NCBI GenBank assembly: GCA_964035015.1
Contig: OZ036005.1
Coordinates: 7,363,688-7,427,687 of the forward strand
Origin: Corallium rubrum
Lineage: Eukaryota; Cnidaria; Anthozoa; Scleralcyonacea; Coralliidae
Direction: 5' to 3'
Length of the DNA: 64,000 bases
Made by a program: the position numbers and the translations under genes
Part shown: positions 24,881 to 38,390 of the stretch, piece after piece
Position numbering within the stretch: position 1 is the stretch's first letter
How the letters are laid out: the number at the start of each line of letters is the position of its first letter
The notes under the pieces: generated by a model
Databases searched by the model: none
The model's input: the letters and a program-made list of their open reading frames with translations, nothing else
What the model was told of the DNA's origin: nothing

Positions 24881-25812
24881 TCGGAGATAGGAAGAGGAGA
24901 AGGAGTCGGAAGGAAAATTTTGTTAGCTAAGTCAACATCATCAGAGCAAACTGAATCAGCGTCAGAATTGGAATCAGTATTAGTAGGCGACGAAATGATT
25001 TTATTAGACTCGGGCGAAGCTTCTGTAATTTGAGGCATCGAGTCAGACATTAAGAGGTCACGCGTAGTATTATTCAGAATATTCGAGGTAGTTGAAATAC
25101 ACGGCTTCTCAGGTGAACAACTCGAATTTTCGTTACAAATTACGGACGGAGGTGGAGGAGGTTTAGATTTAGGAACAAAGACGTCATGACGAATCGTTTT
25201 GCGCACAGGAGAAACGAAATTAGGCTTTGACGGTGGAGAGATGTTTTGACGCCAATTCGAAGACGAAGCACCACGGCAACCAGACCTTGAATTAAAACTT
25301 TGATAACCAGAATCAGGAATCGGCGTAGAAAAACTAGCTTTTTGAACTGGAGTAAAGGTTGAAAAATTAAGAGAGGAAATTTGAGAAGGTGTAGGTAATG
25401 TAGGCGAGGAATGAGAGTGAGATGAATTGAGCTTGTTAAGCGGCCAGTCGATGCGAAGTGATGTTTGAGACGACGAAGATGACGTCGACCAAGACGGACA
25501 GCCAAGGTCATGCGATGAGATCGATTTAAAAATATGAGATGGCAGAACTTCGCGTAGTAAACAACCAGTAGAAGGACGAGAATACAGGGACCAAACAAGT
25601 TTAAGTTTAAGTTGTTTCTTAGAAACAGAAATGTCCCAGGAAACGATCGAATCAAGCGGACAACCTTCGAGTAATAATACTAGTTGATACGGCAACGGAA
25701 AATACGATGAGCCAACATAACAATCAGGCGAAAGGTTTTTGTATGGAGGACTAGACGGCGTAGGTAGAAGACCAGGCGAAGGTTTAGAGAAATGAAAACT
25801 TGAGAGGGCCAT
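24775..25812 (-). CDS. Unrecognised Ser/Pro-rich ORF in the insert (345 aa)
   Basis: An ATG at 25812 opens a 345-aa frame. Residues 35-85 look globular (LLLEGCPLDSIVSWDISVSK, then KLKLVWS); the remainder is a long Ser/Pro/Thr-rich, low-complexity linker with a PPPPP run. The last 20 or so residues probably belong to a shifted frame (see 24486-24880). A short structured N-domain, disordered linker and helical C-domain would fit a capsid-like or ORF1-like protein of a mobile element, but that is only inference. No known motif seen. Confidence 0.45.
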   Translation of the reverse strand: MALSSFHFSKPSPGLLPTPSSPPYKNLSPDCYVGSSYFPLPYQLVLLLEGCPLDSIVSWDISVSKKQLKLKLVWSLYSRPSTGCLLREVLPSHIFKSISSHDLGCPSWSTSSSSSQTSLRIDWPLNKLNSSHSHSSPTLPTPSQISSLNFSTFTPVQKASFSTPIPDSGYQSFNSRSGCRGASSSNWRQNISPPSKPNFVSPVRKTIRHDVFVPKSKPPPPPSVICNENSSCSPEKPCISTTSNILNNTTRDLLMSDSMPQITEASPESNKIISSPTNTDSNSDADSVCSDDVDLANKIFLPTPSPLPISDGFIDPDIDAHYMNISGSSSMSCSSLIVLNRRSPY

Positions 25813-26096
25813 TTATATAGACCAAACACGGTGGACAAACACCAACAGAACAAAAGAATCGAAATAAACTTCTCAATAATAATGACGGAAGTCAGACGAC
25901 CAATATCATAGATCACAGAGATGAATATTTGAAGTAAAATCACTCGGTAATCCAAATTTTGGTATACTCTTGAAACCAGAAAGACTTTAAGATCACTTTA
26001 AGATGAAAACCAAGAGTAATAGACCTATTGGTGAGACCAAAGGAGCATAAAACTGCTAAGAACAGAAACTTGGTCCGCCATAGCCAATAGGCCGTG

Positions 26097-29000
26097 ACAC
26101 ACTACACTACACTACACTACACTACACTACACTACACTACACTACACTACACTACACTACACTACACTACACTACACTACACTACACTACACTACACTAC
26201 ACTACACTACACTACACTACACTACACTACACTACACTACACTACACTACACTACACTACACTACACTACACTACACTACACTACACTACACTACACTAC
26301 ACTACACTACACTACACTACACTACACTACACTACACTACACTACACTACACTACACTACACTACACTACACTACACTACACTACACTACACTACACTAC
26401 ACTACACTACACTACACAACACTACACTACACTACACTACACTACACTACACTACACTACACTACACTACACTACACTACACTACACTACACTACACTAC
26501 ACTACACTCACTACACTACACTACACTACACTACACTACACTACACTACACTACACTACACTACACTACACTACACTACACTACACTACACTACTATACA
26601 CTACACTACACTACACTACACTACACTACACTACACTACACTACACTACACTACACTACACTACACTACACTACACTACACTACACTACACTACACTACA
26701 CTACACTACACTACACTACACTACACTACACTACACTACACTACACTACACTACACTACACTACACTACACTACACTACACTACACTACACTACACTACA
26801 CTACACTACACTACACTACACTACACTACACTACACTACACTACACTACACTACACTACACTACACTACACTACACTACACTACACTACACTACACTACA
26901 CTACACTACACTACACTACACTACACTACACTACACTACACTACACTACACTACACTACACTACACTACACTACACTACACTACACTACACTACACTACA
27001 CTACACTACACTACACTACACTACACTACACTACACTACACTACACTACACTACACTACACTACACTACACTACACTACACTACACTACACTACACTACA
27101 CTACACTACACTACACTACACTACACTACACTACACTACACTACACTACACTACACTACACTACACTACACTACACTACACTACACTACACTACACTACA
27201 CTACACTACACTACACTACACTACACTACACTACACTACACTACACTACACTACACTACACTACACTACACTACACTACACTACACTACACTACACTACA
27301 CTACACTACACTACACTACACTACACTACACTACACTACACTACACTACACTACACTACACTACACTACACTACACTACACTACACTACACTACACTACA
27401 CTACACTACACTACACTACACTACACTACACTACACTACACTACACTACACTACACTACACTACACTACACTACACTACACTACACTACACTACACTACA
27501 CTACACTACACTACACTACACTACACTACACTACACTACACTACACTACACTACACTACACTACACTACACTACACTACACTACACTACACTACACTACA
27601 CTACACTACACTACACTACACTACACTACACTACACTACACTACACTACACTACACTACACTACACTACACTACACTACACTACACTACACTACACTACA
27701 CTACACTACACTACACTACACTACACTACACTACACTACACTACACTACACTACACTACACTACACTACACTACACTACACTACACTACACTACACTACA
27801 CTACACTACACTACACTACACTACACTACACTACACTACACTACACTACACTACACTACACTACACTACACTACACTACACTACACTACACTACACTACA
27901 CTACACTACACTACACTACACTACACTACACTACACTACACTACACTACACTACACTACACTACACTACACTACACTACACTACACTACACTACACTACA
28001 CTACACTACACTACACTACACTACACTACACTACACTACACTACACTACACTACACTACACTACACTACACTACACTACACTACACTACACTACACTACA
28101 CTACACTACACTACACTACACTACACTACACTACACTACACTACACTACACTACACTACACTACACTACACTACACTACACTACACTACACTACACTACA
28201 CTACACTACACTACACTACACTACACTACACTACACTACACTACACTACACTACACTACACTACACTACACTACACTACACTACACTACACTACACTACA
28301 CTACACTACACTACACTACACTACACTACACTACACTACACTACACTACACTACACTACACTACACTACACTACACTACACTACACTACACTACACTACA
28401 CTACACTACACTACACTACACTACACTACACTACACTACACTACACTACACTACACTACACTACACTACACTACACTACACTACACTACACTACACTACA
28501 CTACACTACACTACACTACACTACACTACACTACACTACACTACACTACACTACACTACACTACACTACACACTACACTACACTACACTACACTACACTA
28601 CACTACACTACACTACACTACACTACACTACACTACACTACACTACACTACACTACACTACACTACACTACACTACACTACACTACACTACACTACACTA
28701 CACTACACTACACTACACTACACTACACTACACTACACTACACTACACTACACTACACTACACTACACTACACTACACTACACTACACTACACTACACTA
28801 CACTACACTACACTACACTACACTACACTACACTACACTACACTACACTACACTACACTACACTACACTACACTACACTACACTACACTACACTACACTA
28901 CACTACACTACACTACACTACACTACACTACACTACACTACACTACACTACACTACACTACACTACACTACACTACACTACCCCACTACACTACACTACA

Positions 29001-32000
29001 CTACACTACACTACACTACACTACACTACACTACACTACACTACACTACACTACACTACACTACACTACACTACACTACACTACACTACACTACACTACA
29101 CTACACTACACTACACTACACTACACTACACTACACTACACTACACTACACTACACTACACTACACCACACTACACTACACTACACTACACTACACTACA
29201 CTACACTACACTACACTACACTACACTACACTACACTACACTACACTACACTACACTACACTACACTACACTACACTACACTACACTACACTACACTACA
29301 CTACACTACACTACACTACACTACACTACACTACACTACACTACACTACACTACACTACACTACACTACACTACACTACACTACACTACACTACACTACA
29401 CTACACTACACTACACTACACTACACTACACTACACTACACTACACTACACTACACTACACTACACTACACTACACTACACTACACTACACTACACTACA
29501 CTACACTACACTACACTACACTACACTACACTACACTACACTACACTACACTACACTACACTACACTACACTACACTACACTACACTACACTACACTACA
29601 CTACACTACACTACACTACACTACACTACACTACACTACACTACACTACACTACACTACACTACACTACACTACACTACACTACACTACACTACACTACA
29701 CTACACTACACTACACTACACTACACTACACTACACTACACTACACTACACTACACTACACTACACTACACTACACTACACTACACTACACTACACTACA
29801 CTACACTACACTACACTACACTACACTACACTACACTACACTACACTACACTACACTACACTACACTACACTACACTACACTACACTACACTACACTACA
29901 CTACACTACACTACACTACACTACACTACACTACACTACACTACACTACACTACACTACACTACACTACACTACACTACACTACACTACACTACACTACA
30001 CTACACTACACTACACTACACTACACTACGCTACACTACACTACACTACACTACACTACACTACACTACACTACACTACACTACACTACACTACACTACA
30101 CTACACTACACTACACTACACTACACTACACTACACTACACTACACTACACTACACTACACTACACTACACTACACTACACTACACTACACTACACTACA
30201 CTACACTACACTACACTACACTACACTACACTACACTACACTACACTACACTACACTACACTACACTACACTACACTACACTACACTACACTACACTACA
30301 CTACACTACACTACACTACACTACACTACACTACACTACACTACACTACACTACACTACACTACACTACACTACACTACACTACACTACACTACACTACA
30401 CTACACTACACTACACTACACTACACTACACTACACTACACTACACTACACTACACTACACTACACTACACTACACTACACTACACTACACTACACTACA
30501 CTACACTACACTACACTACACTACACTACACTACACTACACTACACTACACTACACTACACTACACTACACTACACTACACTACACTACACTACACTACA
30601 CTACACTACACTACACTACACTACACTACACTACACTACACTACACTACACTACACTACACTACACTACACTACACTACACTACACTACACTACACTACA
30701 CTACACTACACTACACTACACTACACTACACTACACTACACTACACTACACTACACTACACTACACTACACTACACTACACTACACTACACTACACTACA
30801 CTACACTACACTACACTACACTACACTACACTACACTACACTACACTACACTACACTACACTACACTACACTACACTACACTACACTACACTACACTACA
30901 CTACACTACACTACACTACACTACACTACACTACACTACACTACACTACACTACACTACACTACACTACACTACACTACACTACACTACACTACACTACA
31001 CTACACTACACTACACTACACTACACTACACTACACTACACTACACTACACTACACTACACTACACTACACTACACTACACTACACTACACTACACTACA
31101 CTACACTACACTACACTACACTACACTACACTACACTACACTACACTACACTACACTACACTACACTACACTACACTACACTACACTACACTACACTACA
31201 CTACACTACACTACACTACACTACACTACACTACACTACACTACACTACACTACACTACACTACACTACACTACACTACACTACACTACACTACACTACA
31301 CTACACTACACTACACTACACTACACTACACTACACTACACTACACTACACTACACTACACTACACTACACTACACTACACTACACTACACTACACTACA
31401 CTACACTACACTACACTACACTACACTACACTACACTACACTACACTACACTACACTACACTACACTACACTACACTACACTACACTACACTACACTACA
31501 CTACACTACACTACACTACACTACACTACACTACACTACACTACACTACACTACACTACACTACACTACACTACACTACACTACACTACACTACACTACA
31601 CTACACTACACTACACTACACTACACTACACTACACTACACTACACTACACTACACTACACTACACTACACTACACTACACTACACTACACTACACTACA
31701 CTACACTACACTACACTACACTACACTACACTACACTACACTACACTACACTACACTACACTACACTACACTACACTACACTACACTACACTACACTACA
31801 CTACACTACACTACACTACACTACACTACACTACACTACACTACACTACACTACACTACACTACACTACACTACACTACACTACACTACACTACACTACA
31901 CTACACTACACTACACTACACTACACTACACTACACTACACTACACTACACTACACTACACTACACTACACTACACTACACTACACTACACTACACTACA

Positions 32001-33424
32001 CTACACTACACTACACTACACTACACTACACTACACTACACTACACTACACTACACTACACTACACTACACTACACTACACTACACTACACTACACTACA
32101 CTACACTACACTACACTACACTACACTACACTACACTACACTACACTACACTACACTACACTACACTACACTACACTACACTACACTACACTACACTACA
32201 CTACACTACACTACACTACACTACACTACACTACACTACACTACACTACACTACACTACACTACACTACACTACACTACACTACACTACACTACACTACA
32301 CTACACTACACTACACTACACTACACTACACTACACTACACTACACTACACTACACTACACTACACTACACTACACTACACTACACTACACTACACTACA
32401 CTACACTACACTACACTACACTACACTACACTACACTACACTACACTACACTACACTACACTACACTACACTACACTACACTACACTACACTACACTACA
32501 CTACACTACACTACACTACACTACACTACACTACACTACACTACACTACACTACACTACACTACACTACACTACACTACACTACACTACACTACACTACA
32601 CTACACTACACTACACTACACTACACTACACTACACTACACTACACTACACTACACTACACTACACTACACTACACTACACTACACTACACTACACTACA
32701 CTACACTACACTACACTACACTACACTACACTACACTACACTACACTACACTACACTACACTACACTACACTACACTACACTACACTACACTACACTACA
32801 CTACACTACACTACACTACACTACACTACACTACACTACACTACACTACACTACACTACACTACACTACACTACACTACACTACACTACACTACACTACA
32901 CTACACTACACTACACTACACTACACTACACTACACTACACTACACTACACTACACTACACTACACTACACTACACTACACTACACTACACTACACTACA
33001 CTACACTACACTACACTACACTACACTACACTACACTACACTACACTACACTACACTACACTACACTACACTACACTACACTACACTACACTACACTACA
33101 CTACACTACACTACACTACACTACACTACACTACACTACACTACACTACACTACACTACACTACACTACACTACACTACACTACACTACACTACACTACA
33201 CTACACTACACTACACTACACTACACTACACTACACTACACTACACTACACTACACTACACTACACTACACTACACTACACTACACTACACTACACTACA
33301 CTACACTACACTACACTACACTACACTACACTACACTACACTACACTACACTACACTACACTACACTACACTACACTACACTACACTACACTACACTACA
33401 CTACACTACACTACACTACACTAC
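26097..33424. repeat. (CACTA)n pentamer array, right part (~1466 units)
   Basis: About 7.33 kb of CACTA with rare variants: a substitution near 26417, a 1-bp loss near 26510, an insertion near 26595, a 3-bp phase change near 28570, a CCCC unit near 28981, CACCA near 29165 and CGCTA near 30030. From there to 33424 it is perfect. The 2619-aa ORF is repeat read-through. Confidence 0.98.
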
Positions 33425-33838
33425 AACGCAACGCAACGCAACGCAACGCAACGCAACGCAACGCAACGCAACGCAACGCAACGCAACGCAACGCAACGCA
33501 ACGCAACGCAACGCAACGCAACGCAACGCAACGCAACGCAACGCAACGCAACGCAACGCAACGCAACGCAACGCAACGCAACGCAACGCAACGCAACGCA
33601 ACGCAACGCAACGCAACGCAACGCAACGCAACGCAACGCAACGCAACGCAACGCAACGCAACGCAACGCAACGCAACGCAACGCAACGCAACGCAACGCA
33701 ACGCAACGCAACGCAACGCAACGCAACGCAACGCAACGCAACGCAACGCAACGCAACGCAACGCAACGCAACGCAACGCAACGCAACGCAACGCAACGCA
33801 ACGCAACGCAACGCAACGCAACGCAACGCAACACAACA
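33425..33838. repeat. (CAACG)n array closing the giant satellite
   Basis: About 81 perfect CAACG units followed by two CAACA-like units and the flank GTGGCGGAAATTAA. The order CACTA, CAACG, CAACA and the flank match the short array at 11611-11890, where CAACG has only about 7 units and an extra CAATG block is present. Confidence 0.98.
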
Positions 33839-34946
33839 GTGGCGGAAATTAAAGGGGGAACGGTCGCAAAGTCCCCATACACACACACACATGCATACAC
33901 ACAACACACACACACATACATACCTTTTTCTTTACCACCCGCTGCGTGCTTAATTTCCTGTTTTTTCAATGTCCCCCTCCGTATGCTTAATTTCCTGTTT
34001 TTCAATGTCTCTTCCCTCCCCTCTCACTTCTTCACTAAACAAATGTTTTTTAATGTGAAATCCAACTCCTTTCGCCTTCGATATAGCTACAGTATGACGT
34101 TGTAACACTAATGGTTCCATGAATCTTGACGCGTTATCGATTCTTATTTTCTCTAACCGTGTTAAATTAGACATTTTTTTTTCTCTATAAAAAAAACAAC
34201 ACCCGGTTTAAATGGGGTTTTCACCGGTAAAAAAAAAAAATGTTTTTTTCCCTCTCTCTCTCCCAATCCAAAAAAATATATAATTAAAAAAACAATAATA
34301 CCCACATATGGGGATTAGCTGTAAAAGTAATAAAAAAATAATATTATGATAATTAAAATCTAGAAGCTTTTTTTCTCAAAAAATAAAAAAAATCTATTAC
34401 AGGGTAGTAGGGAAAAAAAATAAAGAAAAAAACCCCATTAAAATACCGAGGTATGAAATTTCTCAGTCACTTCGCTCTGGCTATCAACGTTACAACTTCC
34501 GGTCTTCTTTCTTCTTTCGCACTGACACCTCAAAAAAACCCTAAAAGTATATAACACACACACACACACACACAACTTTTTGTTACCCGACCGACCGACC
34601 GGCCGACCGACCGACCGGCCGACCGACCGACCGACCGACCGAACGAACAAAAACCCTCCCCCCCAAAAAAATAAATAAACCACACCCTGAATACATACAC
34701 AGCCAACACCCACTTTCTAGCACCCCCCCGTCCAAAAATCACAGTTAATTTATGCAACTCGTCGCTGATTGGTTAACAGCAAAAATACTGCAATCTGATT
34801 GGTTAAAAACTAGTGCCAGGCTCCAACACATAAAAAAAACTCTTATTATTGTTAACACTACTCACCACCATCATCCGCATCCCCATGCACCATCATCACC
34901 ATCACCACCACCGTGATATTATTATTACGTTCTGTTACAATTTAAG
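33839..34946. other. Low-complexity, gene-free stretch after the giant array
   Basis: It starts with about 45 bp shared with 11891-11935, then a CA-rich run (33878-33920), T-rich and A-rich tracts (34170-34440) and a (CCGA)n run with CCGG interruptions at 34577-34645. A CAT/CAC-rich run lies at 34858-34912. No gene is supported; the ORFs here are translations of these repeats. Confidence 0.65.
34577..34645. repeat. (CCGA)n tetranucleotide repeat
   Basis: About 17 units of CCGA, with three GGCC interruptions, preceded by an (AC)n run at 34553-34574. On the minus strand it reads as TCGG, giving a spurious GRSVGRSV peptide. Confidence 0.93.
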
Positions 34947-35615
34947 GACATTTATCAAGAGGTCTCTACTACCAACAGTCATAAAGATGGTCCATGGACT
35001 TTGGTTGCAAGGTTTTCCAATCAAGATTCAAAACACTGGATGGAAGATCAGGGAACTTGGTGGTACGACAAAGAAGAACCCTATGGCAAGCCACTCGATC
35101 CTGGAGATAATGCTGACATGATATCCGAGGCATTTTGGCTGCTGAATGGTATTGAATTCAAAATTACCAGAAGTGATGATTTAACACATACAGCTCTACT
35201 GACCACAACAGGAAATTGTTTGGGAGGAAAGACCTTCAGATCCAAGATGGCCAGCTTTGGAACATTTCGTGGAACTACTTCCTGGGCATCGGACAAGTGT
35301 CTTGGAAGTTGCTCTGTCACTTATGGCGGACTCTATACTACTACTGCAGGTTTTGGCCAGTCACAATGTAACGGAAACATTCAGAGTAAAAACAGTATTG
35401 GTTTTTGGTGTCACTATGGTCGCGGAGATGGTTCTGTGTTAATGATTGGAGGAGGAGGAGGTAATTGCGCTCGTGCTGATCATGGAATTGGAATGACAGA
35501 AGATAATTCTGCGAGATTCTACACTACAACAATAGAATATGATTTTGGTGACGACGCAAACGTAACCCCTCCTAAAAGTTACTCATTAAACTTGTGGGTG
35601 CGTCAAGGTGCATAA
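34947..35615 (+). CDS. Fibrinogen-like (FReD/intelectin-like) terminal exon
   Basis: A single open frame follows an acceptor-like TTACAATTTAAG and ends at TAA 35613-35615. It starts with DIYQEVSTTN and GPWTLVARFSN, the typical beginning of a fibrinogen-related C-terminal domain, then WWYDKEEPYGK, CLGGKTFRSKM, ASDKCLGSCSVTYGG and CARADHGIGMTE near the end. Eight or so cysteines could form disulfides. Such domains are extracellular lectin-like modules. There is no signal peptide in this exon, so 5' exons are needed. It begins in phase 0, which is compatible with the PAN exon at 20771-21003. A truncated duplicate of its middle follows at about 35708. Confidence 0.75.
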   Translation, partial: DIYQEVSTTNSHKDGPWTLVARFSNQDSKHWMEDQGTWWYDKEEPYGKPLDPGDNADMISEAFWLLNGIEFKITRSDDLTHTALLTTTGNCLGGKTFRSKMASFGTFRGTTSWASDKCLGSCSVTYGGLYTTTAGFGQSQCNGNIQSKNSIGFWCHYGRGDGSVLMIGGGGGNCARADHGIGMTEDNSARFYTTTIEYDFGDDANVTPPKSYSLNLWVRQGA

Positions 35616-35707
35616 AGAAATTCTTATAAGGCTTTTGTTTTACTTGTATTAGATCATTGAGATTTTACCCGGAGTGTTAGTGTCACGCACCAAGAACATG
35701 CTTTGTC

Positions 35708-35785
35708 AGTTATGGTAATATTATTACTGCAGGTTTTGGCCACTCATAATGTAATGGAAACATTCAAACTAGAAACCACATAGAC
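35708..35785 (+). pseudogene. Truncated duplicate of the fibrinogen-like exon
   Basis: About 75 bp repeat the piece of the preceding exon around 35318-35395 (TACTGCAGGTTTTGGCCA-type sequence) with stops and substitutions. This is a fragment of a tandem duplication downstream of the exon, without coding potential. Confidence 0.7.
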
Positions 35786-35829
35786 CTTATTCCAAAATGG
35801 CCATCAAATCTATGTAGGTAAAATAGGGG

Positions 35830-36007
35830 TGAAGGAAAATTCGAGTGTAGAATATATACATTTTAAGACCAAACCGGGACCAGTTGCGAAAAATGCAACT
35901 ACACAGGCCTTCCGGCAGGAATTGAACCCACGACCTTGCGACTCTAGTGCAATGCTCTGACCACTGAGCCACGGAGGGCGTTGCCGAGAGCTTTATCGCG
36001 AGTTCTG
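35830..36007 (-). mobile_element. tRNA-derived SINE, left arm
   Basis: The minus-strand copy of the SINE described at 36039-36220, including the tRNA-like head (boxes A and B readable on the minus strand) and the downstream body ending near 35830. It forms the left arm of a 390-bp palindrome with a 31-bp spacer. Confidence 0.8.
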
Positions 36008-36038
36008 TTTTTATAATAAAGTTGTAATGCCAGGATAT

Positions 36039-36220
36039 ATACAGAACTCGCGATCAAGCTCTCGGCAACGCCCTCCGTGGCTCAGTGGTCAGAGCATTGC
36101 ACTAGAGTGGCAAGGTCGTGGGTTCAATTCATGCCGGAAGGCCTGTGTAGTTGCATTTTTCGCAACTGGTCCCGGTTTGGTCTTAAAATGTATATATTCT
36201 ACACTCGAATTTTCCTTCAC
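36039..36220 (+). mobile_element. tRNA-derived SINE, right arm
   Basis: The tRNA-like head at about 36071-36141 has an A-box (TGGCTCAGTGG) and a B-box (GGTTCAATTC) with proper spacing, the internal promoter of RNA polymerase III. The body follows (CTGTGTAGTTGCATTTTTCG and further). The anticodon-arm region is degenerate, so this is a SINE and not a tRNA gene. It is inverted relative to the copy at 35830-36007. Confidence 0.82.
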
Positions 36221-38390
36221 CCAAAATCCTTAGAACACGCTATGTAATCGAGTGAAATGCCCAATATTACTTATAATAGGTAAAATATGAGCGGCCGATC
36301 ATTATGGGCATGTAATTAACTTATCTAATAATATACAGGGCAAAGTTACTTGGATAAAACATGATTGGCTAATAAGAGGCCATTTTTTTGTAATTCAGGG
36401 CAAAATTACTTCCACTTGATTGGTTTCTTGATCAGCAGTACTTGCATGTCACCAAAGGACTGACTTTTTTTCAACAAATCTGCAAGGTTTTTCGGTCTAA
36501 AAACGCTTTTTTGGTTGCTTTAAATATTGAAGGAGTGTAAACTACTAGTGAAAATGAATACACTAGAAAATTTACGAACTTTTGCCTGTGTTTATAAAAA
36601 GAAAGCTACAGGCACAGCGATAGAGCGAGGGAAATTTGGAGCACCGACCGTGATAAAGTACACGTGCTTTGACATTTTCTGGACATAACATACATGTAGC
36701 TCTTAAATAATTTTGCCCGCGATATTATTAACATTAATGTAAAAACATGTTGAACTGTTTGTATGTCTAGATTACATTTGACAGTAATTTGGAAACGTGT
36801 GTTTCAAAACATGTTTAAATATTTTCTGTTTGCCCGATATAAACAAATTCTAAGCCAAAATGATCACTTGAATGTGCCGAATCCAGGGTGGACAAGGCGG
36901 TGGGGGGTTTCTTGTCACCAGTTCACAGATACTTTTTTGGCATTTCACAGAAAGTAAAATAGCATCTTCACGTCTTTTTCAACAGTTCAACTTCAATCAC
37001 AATTCACGGGACAATATTGCTCTAAGTCACGATTCACAAAGCTCAAAACAATAGCCAATCAGGGGTTCACGAAAATACCCTTGATCCCCCCCCCCCCCCC
37101 CCCTCACTCAGGGGCGGATCTAGGAATTTTGATACCTTAGTCAACGTTGCGGTGGGCCCATATTTCTAGGGGGATCCGGGGGCATGCCCCCACGGAAAAT
37201 GTTTGAAATTTGGATCTCTGAAATGGCGTTTCCTGCATTCTGACAGCACATTTGAGCAAAATGTTAAATGTTTTAAAACATGTTATTAATGGACACTTTA
37301 TCATTTTCAAGAAACATTTTATCTAAATTGTCTTTGATATTTTCTTGTCTTAGAAACCTTGTGATGGTTTGCAAATGTGTAAGGCTAAGTTTTTCCAGGA
37401 ATGAGGGTGGGGAAATCCAATAAACAGTAGAGAGTTACGTGGTCACATTCTAATATAAAAGTTGGCTGTTTTTCGCTCTATGTCAAAGTTCATCAGCATG
37501 TCTAGGAAACACCAGTTACATTGTTTCCGCAGTCAGTGAATCCAACATGGGCAGCCTGACCAACACACAAGTGAAGGTCTAGCTGAATTTAACGTTCTGC
37601 ATACCCCAGAGCAAGGTGGGCTACCTTCCATGGCTGTTGAGCCCCACCTACTCAGAGCTGTCTGGCTTTCAAATGCCTGATACTTGCCTTTATAACCTCA
37701 ACCCAAGCAGACAATGTCTGGTTAGAGGAGTTAGGAGAAGCTTTTGGTAATGGCCATAATGGACATTACATGGACATAGACATAGAGGAGCTCAACTCTC
37801 TACATCATCCCGATCATTCTAACCCCCATCTAATATGCCACTACCCATCCCCCTACTATCCCATGTTACTATGAGCTGTCTGGTTTTCAGGCACCAGCAA
37901 CCCAAGTTCAATTCCTGTCCAGTGCAATTATCACATTAAAATTTCATAATAGCCACAAGTGAGAAGAATGCTTACTTGATGTATAACAATAATACATGGA
38001 AATTTGTAGAAATGTCATGTAGATATTTATTGCTTAGCTTTTGATCTGTTTCCCCAGGCCCAAACCTTATTACTTATATGTTTAAAAGTTATATGTTATT
38101 ACTTATAATACTGTATGTTATATATTAGACAATTAACTGACTTGTAATATGAACTGAGGACGAATGTATTATGTAAACTACTGTGGAAAGGCAATCTGAC
38201 TCTGCATCATGATTATGTTATGACATACTAGTGAGTATCTAGAATTGAAACACTACTTAAGTAGTGTTTATAGTACTACATGAAGCATTTAATAGCATTG
38301 GTTTTAAATACTTTATACCAGTGTGCTCAAGTGCTCAACGCAGATTATGCTAATATGGAACGCATATCAACAAAGATGCCAACAGAGTAA
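36221..38390. other. Gene-free region before the foldback element
   Basis: No supported gene. A poly-C run lies at 37086-37103. At 37109 begins CAGGGGCGGATCTAG, followed by sequence related to the element at 61583-61955 up to about 37260; its other end was not found. Short tRNA-like B-box context occurs near 37905-37920 (AAGTTCAATTCCTG) without an A-box. Confidence 0.5.
37109..37260 (+). mobile_element. Terminal fragment of a DNA transposon (relative of 61583 element)
   Basis: The end CAGGGGCGGATCTAG plus the inner CCCCCACGGAAAAT and CATTCTGA motifs match the element at 61583-61955 in order. A right terminus in the proper position is not visible; CCACCCCTG at 42558-42566 resembles one, but its flanks do not match as a target duplication. 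Confidence 0.5.

Larger units (their letters stand above)
24328..26096. other. 1.77-kb non-satellite insert within the pentamer array
   Basis: Unique, AT-rich, densely coding sequence interrupts the array. It holds the 3' end of a plus-strand ORF and a minus-strand ORF pair, convergent with a 15-bp overlap. No terminal inverted repeats are visible, and a target duplication could not be recognised inside a repeat. It could be an inserted element, a viral or other foreign fragment, or an assembly join across the satellite. Confidence 0.7.

Noticed and set aside
21056-33424. CACTA units as termini of a CACTA (EnSpm) DNA transposon
   Set aside because: The word is the satellite unit itself; no inverted ends, 3-bp duplication or transposase accompany it.
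36071-36141. Functional tRNA gene
   Set aside because: A and B boxes are present, but the acceptor and anticodon stems do not pair well, and the sequence continues into a SINE body duplicated head-to-head.
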